Shown in pieces: positions 61,484 through 64,000 of a stretch of DNA of 64,000 bases (position 1 is its first letter; every line of letters begins with the position of its first letter). The stretch is from assembly GCA_964609215.1 (NCBI GenBank), contig CAZSQZ010000002.1:345317-409316 (forward strand), given 5' to 3'. The DNA comes from JABDKJ01 sp964609215. Its GTDB lineage: Bacteria > Bacteroidota > Bacteroidia > Flavobacteriales_D > JABDKJ01. The notes under the pieces are model-generated. The model ran no database searches. It saw only the letters and a list, made by a program, of their open reading frames with translations, and had not been told where the DNA came from. The position numbers and the translations under genes are program-made.

Positions 61484-63802
61484 CTAATTTATCACTAATA
61501 TCTTGGTAATACAGCTAGATTCACCTTCTTCGTCAACAACCATTGCTAAATAAACACCTGTTTTTACATTTTCACCTGAAAAATTAGTTCTATCCCAAAC
61601 GGCTCTGCCTCCATTTGAGTTGGTCTCTTTAACCAGGTTTCCAGCAATATCTGTTATTTTAACTATCGCATCTCGTTTAAGACCATCAATTGCAACAACA
61701 CCTGTATGCTCCGGTCTTACTGGGTTTGGGAATGCACGAATACATTCATTTTCTTCAAAAGGAATTACCGCATCCGCAGTAAAAGATATAAGTCCATTAT
61801 TCGTTCCAATAAAAACTTCTCCGGTCAAGTGATCTATGGTAATGTCTTTTATATTATTTGAAAATAAAGGACTATTGTCTGAAGTAAAATGTAAAATTTG
61901 CTCTGTCCCGTCTTCGGACATCAGAAATACTCCCCCACTTTCCGTACCTATCCATTTTCTGTTTCCACCATCTACTGCTATAGTAGTTACAACTTCTGAC
62001 TCCAGTAACCATTGAAGATTTCCATCTTGTCTTATTAAAATTCTTTGGGCATTCGATGGGTTGGGTTGAAATAGAGTTGTCGGATTGAAAAAGACAGTTA
62101 TACCTTCTGAAGTTCCAATCCAAATTTCACCATCCAAGTCCTCAACAAAACATCGAACATCATTTGTATGCAGGCCTCCATTGGAAGTAGATGTATTTAA
62201 CCTCTTAAATTCATCATCATTCTGATTAGCAATAGTACCATTGTAGTTAAGAAGAAATAGGCCATTTGAACGTCCCATTATTGCCCATACCTGTCCGTTT
62301 GAAGTATGTATTAACTCTCCTATTGGTTCTTGAACACTTGCATTTGGTAAAGTGGGATGGTAATTTAAATCTATGTAGTTTTCTCCTGGTGTTCTTACCA
62401 CTATTCCACCTTCTCCGTGCGAATTGGACATCCATAAATTCCCATCAAAGTCAAAATCTAACCCTCCAACTCTATACACACCGGGATTTATTTCACTTTC
62501 CTGAATAGCATCCGCACCGCTTAGTTCATTAAAGACACCTTGAATTTCACCATTCAAGACTTCAACCAAACCTTGGTTCCAAGAACCGAAAAATACCTGA
62601 TTGGTATTAAAAGGATTTATCGCCACGCTAACATGATCCCTTGAATTCACTAAAACGGGATCATCCTTAAAACTTCTCCAAACACCATCCTTAAAAAAGA
62701 AAAAGGAATCATTATTAAAGGCATTAACCCAAGTACCATTGTACGAACCGGGGGCAACCCAAGTATCTCCCCCCAATGATTGAATAGCAAAAACGGAATT
62801 TGTAAATGGCCCACTTGGCACAATTTCTTGATTAGTTAAAGAGTTTGCTGCGTATACAGCTGCATTGTTATTGTCTGCAATCCACATCTTACCATCAGAA
62901 TCAATTGTTGCTGCATTTGCGGAAAGAAAGTTTCCAGAAACCAACGCAAAAATTTGCGCTTCTTCTGTTATGTTGATATTAAACACTTTTACTCCCCCAT
63001 TTCTGGTAATACCAAGATGAGTTTGCGTAGCATTTAAGTCCGAAATTACTTCCCCATCCAGAAATGGAATCCACGCACCATCATCAAGATAATAAACGAC
63101 TTCCAATGTACCTGCATTCTCGTCTGAAGCAACCACTACCTGATCCTGAAAAATTTCCAAATGTCCATATCCATTGCTCGCTGCAGGCAAAGAGGTCTCA
63201 AATACCCAATTGGTAAAGTCCGCTAAATTGGGGCCATTTAATGCAGCGGATTGAACTCCAAGTTCAGAGCTAGCAAAAACAAATCCATCTGCAATACCCA
63301 CTCCAGTCATTCTCAACTGAGATGCATTCGGACCAATAATATATGTATCTCTGACCTCTAACCTTTCTAAATCCAATACCAAAATCCCAAAACCTGTAGC
63401 CAACCATGCAAACTGGTCTTGAAAATGAATATCGTAAATTCCCTTATCACCTATTAGCGAGGAATTCAAAATATCGGGAATATTAATTATCGAATTCTCT
63501 TTGATAAGATTAATTCCACCATCTGCATAACCAACCAATAACACCTCATTTTCTTGACTATACTCAATTCTTGAAATTCCCACAGAAGTGAGTCCATGAA
63601 CTTTGGTTAACCTTTGAATACTCTTGTCTTGCTTATCAACAAAGAACAAACCATTATCACTAGCGAAAATAGCTTCATTATCACTCTGTGTAACATCTAT
63701 GCATGATCTATAAGACAAATGATCTCTCCATTGACCTAAAAAGGTTTGGGCATTAGCATAAGTCGAAGCAATTAAAAAAAATATAAGAAGATGTTTATTC
63801 AT
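61484..63802 (-). CDS. porZ: PorZ-like T9SS attachment-complex protein
   Basis: Started at the ATG at 63802 (MNKHLLIFFLIASTYANAQ signal peptide) it has 772 residues; an in-frame start at 63832 adds 10 residues. Right after the signal comes FLGQWRDHLSYRSCIDVTQ, the typical PorZ entry. Two beta-propellers follow (about 20-680; repeated AIFASDNGLFFVDKQ, VWAIMGRSNGLFLLNY, IWIGTSEGITVFF, KWIGTESGGVFLM) and a C-terminal T9SS sorting domain (CIRAFPNPVRPEHTG ... GVYLAMVVDEEGESSCITKILVIN). PorZ belongs to the PorU/V/Q/Z attachment complex that removes sorting signals and adds anionic LPS to cargo. It would act on the T9SS cargo encoded in this window. Confidence 0.85.
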   Translation of the reverse strand: MNKHLLIFFLIASTYANAQTFLGQWRDHLSYRSCIDVTQSDNEAIFASDNGLFFVDKQDKSIQRLTKVHGLTSVGISRIEYSQENEVLLVGYADGGINLIKENSIINIPDILNSSLIGDKGIYDIHFQDQFAWLATGFGILVLDLERLEVRDTYIIGPNASQLRMTGVGIADGFVFASSELGVQSAALNGPNLADFTNWVFETSLPAASNGYGHLEIFQDQVVVASDENAGTLEVVYYLDDGAWIPFLDGEVISDLNATQTHLGITRNGGVKVFNINITEEAQIFALVSGNFLSANAATIDSDGKMWIADNNNAAVYAANSLTNQEIVPSGPFTNSVFAIQSLGGDTWVAPGSYNGTWVNAFNNDSFFFFKDGVWRSFKDDPVLVNSRDHVSVAINPFNTNQVFFGSWNQGLVEVLNGEIQGVFNELSGADAIQESEINPGVYRVGGLDFDFDGNLWMSNSHGEGGIVVRTPGENYIDLNYHPTLPNASVQEPIGELIHTSNGQVWAIMGRSNGLFLLNYNGTIANQNDDEFKRLNTSTSNGGLHTNDVRCFVEDLDGEIWIGTSEGITVFFNPTTLFQPNPSNAQRILIRQDGNLQWLLESEVVTTIAVDGGNRKWIGTESGGVFLMSEDGTEQILHFTSDNSPLFSNNIKDITIDHLTGEVFIGTNNGLISFTADAVIPFEENECIRAFPNPVRPEHTGVVAIDGLKRDAIVKITDIAGNLVKETNSNGGRAVWDRTNFSGENVKTGVYLAMVVDEEGESSCITKILVIN

Positions 63803-63931
63803 AAGGTCTTGCAAATATAGTGAACGATACATAGAGAAATAAAGTATTTTACCAATCGAAGAATTCTTTATTTATAGCAATTTGATTTCCTAATTCAATG
63901 ATTTCCATAATTTCGCAACAAGATATTGAAT

Positions 63932-64000
63932 GGCTCCGTAGTTCAACTGAATAGAATATCAGATTTCGGCTCTGAGGGTTGCAGGTTTGAATCCTGCCGG
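63932..64000 (+). tRNA. tRNA-Arg (anticodon UCG), cut by window edge
   Basis: Acceptor 5' half GGCTCCG (63932-63938); D-arm GTTC/GAAT; anticodon stem TCAGA/TCTGA with loop TTTCGGC, giving anticodon UCG (Arg, CGA codons); T-arm GCAGG/CCTGC with loop TTTGAAT. CGG at the end pairs with the first acceptor bases; the last acceptor bases and discriminator fall outside the window. Confidence 0.88.

Overview
The window is AT-rich, densely coded chromosomal DNA from a member of the Bacteroidota, most likely the Flavobacteriia. The grounds are: type IX secretion (T9SS) C-terminal sorting domains on several exported proteins plus a PorZ-like component; lineage-typical families (DUF4270, DUF6427, a DUF6341-like small protein, a short GT5 'glycogen synthase'); an SDR-type L-threonine dehydrogenase; and recurrent TAnnTTTG promoter -7 elements instead of E. 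coli-like sigma-70 boxes. I see no transposase, prophage, plasmid gene or CRISPR array, so the gene content reads as core chromosome with lineage-specific exported proteins.

Layout. 1-3.4 kb: two tandem choice-of-anchor L secreted proteins on the minus strand; the first runs off the left edge. 3.5-8.5 kb (+): M20 dipeptidase, LEA14-like lipoprotein, DUF255 thioredoxin-fold lipoprotein, secreted unknown. 8.5-12 kb (-): TolC and HlyD-type efflux subunits followed by tsaB. 12-15.5 kb (-): a tight four-gene unit of two exported unknowns, an ECF sigma factor and a membrane anti-sigma-like protein. 15.6-19.2 kb (-): cysS, a MORN-like protein and tdh. 19.3-24.7 kb (+): two small unknowns, trhO, the tyrosine-degradation pair hmgA-hppD with a strong terminator, a small beta-barrel candidate and a DUF4375 protein. 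24.9-29.5 kb: uridine-kinase-like gene, purQ, DUF6427, a DUF6341-like micro-protein, purD and an exported thioredoxin-like protein. 29.6-34 kb (+): dCMP deaminase, CtpA-like protease, superoxide dismutase, secreted unknown. 34-38.5 kb (-): glmS, DUF4270 lipoprotein and short GT5 protein. 38.6-42.7 kb (+): panC, panD, a flippase-like membrane protein, rfaE2 and radA. 42.7-43.06 kb: an unusual repeat-filled convergent intergenic region. 43-50 kb (-): three large T9SS cargo proteins and a PolB-like exonuclease. 50-53.7 kb (-): PGI/PMI, lipB, serine hydrolase, small unknown. 53.8-55.5 kb (+): lysS. 55.5-63.8 kb (-): porZ-like, recO, TonB receptor, S9 peptidase and a small T9SS protein. A tRNA-Arg(UCG) is cut by the right edge.

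Functional themes. Extracellular or surface proteins exported by Sec plus T9SS dominate the lineage-specific part. Housekeeping genes sit between them: tRNA charging and modification (cysS, lysS, tsaB, trhO), purine synthesis (purQ, purD), cofactors (panC, panD, lipB), envelope precursors (glmS, rfaE2) and DNA repair (radA, recO). Threonine and tyrosine catabolism (tdh, hmgA, hppD) suggest use of peptides or amino acids, in keeping with the exported and cytosolic peptidases.

The features I would look at first are the radA-downstream region (a 26-bp tandem array inside a pair of perfect 19-bp inverted repeats), the ECF sigma operon with exported unknowns at its head, and an intrinsic terminator that doubles as the end of an opposing coding sequence. 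None of these amounts to a demonstrated new system.
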